Assembly: GCA_965229355.1 (NCBI GenBank)
Contig: OZ245869.1
Location: 1,116,001-1,180,000 of the forward strand
Reading direction: 5' to 3'
DNA from: GCA-2737725 sp965229355
Lineage (GTDB): Bacteria; Pseudomonadota; Alphaproteobacteria; Rhodospirillales; Rhodospirillaceae
Length of the DNA stretch: 64,000 nt
The notes beneath the pieces are model-generated. The model was given only the letters and a program-made list of their open reading frames with translations. It ran no database searches and had not been told where the DNA came from. The position numbers were made by a program, and so were the translations under genes. Below, piece after piece: positions 59,959-64,000 of the stretch. Each line of letters begins with the position of its first letter. Positions within the stretch are counted from its first letter, which is position 1.

Positions 59959-60840
59959 TTAAACGGCCTCGGCACCCGAGATGATTTCAATCAATTCTTT
60001 GGTGATCATGGCTTGGCGCGTACGGTTGTACTTCAGCGTCAAGGCCCCGATCATATCGCCTGCGTTACGCGTGGCGTTATCCATCGCGGTCATTTGCGCA
60101 CCGTAGAACGACGCCGCGTTTTCCAGCATTGAGCGGAAAAGTTGGATCGCCAAGTTGCGCGGTAACAAATCTTCGAGAATTTCGTTGTCCGACGGTTCGT
60201 ATTCGTACGGCGCTTGCACCGTGCCAGCGGCAACTTCAATTTCAGGAGCCGGGAACGGCACGATCTGTTGCTTGGTCGGCGTTTGCGTCAGCGCTGACTT
60301 AAAGCGCGAGTACAGCATTGTGCAGACGTCGAATTGACCTGCTGCGTACATTTCCGTGATCTTAGTGGCCACTTCTTCGGCTTCGACGAACGCAACTTTT
60401 TTGCGACCGAACTCAGTGAAGCTGTCGACAATCAGATCTTTGAAATCGCGGCGCAGGTTGTCGCGGCCCTTACGGCCCACGGCCAAAACCTTCACCGTCT
60501 TGCCTTGGCCGGTCAATTCGCGAATGGTCTGACGGGCCAAACGGATGATGTTGGTATTGAAACCACCGCACAGACCGCGATTGGCGGTCATCACGACGAT
60601 CAAATGCACATCGTCCTTGCCCGTGCCCGCAATCATGCGGGGACCACCGGCTTGGCCTTTTAAGCTGCCGGCCAAATTGCCCAGCATTTTTTCCATACGC
60701 TCGGCATAGGGGCGCGCTGCTTCAGCGGCTTCCTGGGCACGGCGCAGCTTCGACGCCGCCACCATTTTCATGGCGGAGGTGATTTTTTTCGTCGACTGCA
60801 CCGAAGCGATGCGAACTCGGAAGTCTTTAAGACTTGGCAT
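59959..60840 (-). CDS. atpG: ATP synthase F1 subunit gamma
   Basis: 293 residues. The terminal rotor helices are clear: MPSLKDFRVRIASVQSTKKITSAMKMVAASKL at the start and AMDNATRNAGDMIGALTLKYNRTRQAMITKELIEIISGAEAV at the end. The central Rossmann-like part includes VVMTANRGLCGGFNTNI. It connects F1 to the c-ring. It follows atpA by 36 bases. Confidence 0.97.
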   Translation of the reverse strand: MPSLKDFRVRIASVQSTKKITSAMKMVAASKLRRAQEAAEAARPYAERMEKMLGNLAGSLKGQAGGPRMIAGTGKDDVHLIVVMTANRGLCGGFNTNIIRLARQTIRELTGQGKTVKVLAVGRKGRDNLRRDFKDLIVDSFTEFGRKKVAFVEAEEVATKITEMYAAGQFDVCTMLYSRFKSALTQTPTKQQIVPFPAPEIEVAAGTVQAPYEYEPSDNEILEDLLPRNLAIQLFRSMLENAASFYGAQMTAMDNATRNAGDMIGALTLKYNRTRQAMITKELIEIISGAEAV

Positions 60841-60876
60841 GGGTACTCTGCGCTAAACCAAAATCCGAAAGCTAAA

Positions 60877-62405
<1,529 letters not shown>

Positions 62406-62406
<1 letters not shown>

Positions 62407-62966
62407 TATCCGACCCCTTTCATGGCGAGCTTCAGACGTTGAAGTTTGGATTTGATTGAACTGTCCACCATCCGTGAACCGACCTTAACAACCAGGCCGC
62501 CCAAGATGGATGGATCGACTTTAGAGTTGAGCGCAACAGTGCGCCCAACGGCTTGCTTCAAGGCAGCCGAAACGGCGCCCAATTGTGCTTCTGACAACGC
62601 AGATGCCGACGTAACTTCAGCGGCGACTTCGCCGCGGCGCGCAGCCAGCGTGGAGAGAAACGCAGAAATCATACCCGGCAGCGTGAACAAACGACGGTTT
62701 GCCGCAACCAAGCCTAAGAATTTTTGTGTGAGCGCAGACAAACCCGCTTTCTCAGAGATCGCTTTGATCGCGTTGCCCTGCTCGGTCCGGCCCAAGACGG
62801 GGCTTTTGATGAAGCGGCGGAAATCGTCGCTGTCATCGATCATCTTGCGTAAGGATTTCAAATCACCGGCAACGGTATCGAGCGCACCTTGCTCGTCGGC
62901 CAGATCATAAAGGGCAGACGCGTAACGCGTTGCCAGCCCGCTTACTTTTTCGACTTGTCCCGACAC
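62406..62966 (-). CDS. atpH: ATP synthase F1 subunit delta
   Basis: 186 residues, GTG start (MSGQVEKVSG). The N-terminal helical bundle (LATRYASALYDLADEQGALDTV) and the C-terminal segment (VDPSILGGLVVKVGSRMVDSSIKSKLQRLKLAM) are diagnostic for delta/OSCP, which attaches F1 to the b stator. It is the first gene of F1; the F0 genes are absent here, as is common in alphaproteobacteria. Confidence 0.96.
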
Positions 62967-63190
62967 TTAAGAACTTGTCCCTTTAGCCATACAACCGACC
63001 TGTCTAAGGCCCGAAAACCAGAGCGCCCGGGCGGGCCTGACAGGCTATTATTAAGCCATTGATATCAATGAATTTTTAGACTGCCCTGGAGGGGCCACCT
63101 AATGACGGCGGGTTGGTAGCATACCGACATTTGCGTTGCAACAGACGGGGGCCCACAAGGGCGTTATTAATTGCCGAGAAATGCCTCTGT
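62967..63190. other. Region upstream of atpH with two perfect palindromes
   Basis: This 224-base gap separates priA from atpH. CATTGATATCAATG (63057-63070) is a perfect 14-base palindrome and CGCCCGGGCG (63025-63034) a second, GC-rich one. They lie roughly 60-100 bases upstream of the atpH start, where an operator or transcript leader hairpin would be. I could not pick a convincing -35/-10 pair. Confidence 0.35.
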
Positions 63191-64000
63191 TTAGAAAAAA
63201 CTGTAGGGGTCCACGTCGATTTGAACCCGGACAGCGTTCGGAACCCGCACCCGGCCCAACCATTCGGCCACTAAAGGTTGTGGCTTAATATCTCGCCTTG
63301 TTTTCAACAGCATACGCATCCGATGACGCCCCCGCAGCAGGGCCATAAATGCGGGCGCTGGCCCCAAAACCTCGATTCCGTCGCCTTGCGGGGCGTTGCG
63401 GGCCAGGGCCTCGCCCACGGCTTTGACCTCAATCTCGTGCGGGCCCGACAAAATTAAAGCGGTCAGCCGCCCATAGGGTGGCATGGCCAGCATTTCGCGG
63501 CCTTCGGATTCGCGGGCGTAAAAGTCGTTATCGTTCCCTGATGCCAGCGCCTGCATGACGGGATGGGCGGGGTCGTGGGTTTGGAGCAAAACACGCCCCT
63601 GCCGTTCGGCACGGCCCGCACGGCCCGAAACCTGATGGAGCAATTGATAGGTGCGCTCGGCCGCGCGTAAGTCCCAGCTTGATAGGCCTAAGTCGGCATC
63701 GACCACACCGACGAGTGTCAGATTCGGGAAATGGTGGCCTTTGGCCAACACTTGCGTGCCCACCAGAATATCAATGCGATGTTTTAAAATGTCGTCGATC
63801 AACTCTGCCACGGCAGAGGGACGATCTAGCGTGTCGCTGGCCACCATTTTCACACGCGCCTCTGGCCAACGGGCCTGCGCTTCTTCCGCAACACGTTCGA
63901 TGCCGGGGCCGCAGGCGACAAACGAATCAGTCGCGCCACACGACGAACATGAATTTGGTCGCTGTGCGTTGTAACCACAGTGATGACACTGCAAGCGCTT
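63191..64000 (-). CDS. priA: Primosomal protein N' (PriA helicase), C-terminal part, cut by window edge
   Basis: About 270 residues are visible and the frame continues past 64000 (KRLQCHHCGY...). Seen are the zinc-binding CHHCGYNAQRPNSCSSCG, helicase motifs IV-VI (ILVGTQVLAKGHHFPNLTLVGVVDADLGL and HQVSGRAGRAERQGRVLLQT) and the C-terminal domain ending DVDPYSFF, all typical of PriA, which restarts stalled forks. The N-terminal DNA-binding region and Walker A lie outside the window. Adjacency to the F1 operon is conserved in alphaproteobacteria. Confidence 0.95.
   Translation of the reverse strand, partial: KRLQCHHCGYNAQRPNSCSSCGATDSFVACGPGIERVAEEAQARWPEARVKMVASDTLDRPSAVAELIDDILKHRIDILVGTQVLAKGHHFPNLTLVGVVDADLGLSSWDLRAAERTYQLLHQVSGRAGRAERQGRVLLQTHDPAHPVMQALASGNDNDFYARESEGREMLAMPPYGRLTALILSGPHEIEVKAVGEALARNAPQGDGIEVLGPAPAFMALLRGRHRMRMLLKTRRDIKPQPLVAEWLGRVRVPNAVRVQIDVDPYSFF

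Noticed and set aside
63001..63190. Sigma-70 promoter of the atp operon at TTGCAA with TACCAA 17 bases on (minus strand)
   Set aside because: The -10 box is poor and the site is far from atpH, so I did not call it.

Overview
The window looks like a chromosomal segment of a Gram-negative alphaproteobacterium of moderate GC (I did not compute a figure). The support is gene order and family content: the F1 set atpH-A-G-D-C beside priA, dnaX-ebfC-recR behind a short SRP RNA, def-fmt with truA, rpmH-rnpA-yidD-yidC-engB-argB, gpmI-envC-like-ctpA-divergent polysaccharide deacetylase-rppH, and DUF2336, BTLCP and Cache-sensor proteins. I cannot fix the genus; a Rhodospirillales-like lineage is a guess.

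Layout. 0-4.3 kb: the tail of a GDSL hydrolase, then four tandem paralogous double-VOC proteins, two cytosolic and two with twin-arginine-type export signals. 4.3-16.5 kb: DUF423 and HD proteins, a stand-alone receiver with Glu at the phosphoacceptor position, a ferredoxin reductase abutting malonyl-CoA synthetase (matB), a minus-strand acyl-CoA synthetase-ABC exporter-GST operon, a LapG-like lipoprotein with a coupled 64-residue exported peptide, a KgtP-like symporter and csaA. 16.45-24.35 kb: an apparent accessory segment. It starts at a truncated SMR transporter remnant beside an inverted repeat, carries a receiver-adenylate cyclase, a 1601-residue hybrid kinase and a response regulator, and ends at a broken large serine recombinase whose reading frame terminates inside tRNA-Arg(ACG).

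24.4-37.5 kb: a lipoprotein, panB-panC with an orphan sensor kinase, the rpmH-yidC-engB-argB block, a nucleotidase, and a GGDEF protein coupled to DUF2336. 37.5-50 kb: dapD-dapE, def-fmt-GNAT-truA, DUF4139, rmuC, DUF4136, and recR-ebfC-dnaX with the SRP RNA. 50-57 kb: gpmI and envelope/septation genes. 57-64 kb: a di-iron ferritin-like protein, the F1 ATP synthase operon and the 3' part of priA.

Most of the window is housekeeping. The parts that deserve attention are the phosphorelay-cAMP cluster between mobile-element scars, the tandem VOC array with alternating export signals, the Glu pseudo-receiver, a dispersed palindromic repeat found at both ends of the window, and two gene-free stretches with RNA-like secondary structure. 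Start codons were moved from the longest reading frame wherever a ribosome-binding site, promoter or family alignment favoured a downstream start. All similarity statements are from memory and by eye; coordinates of short sites could be off by a base.
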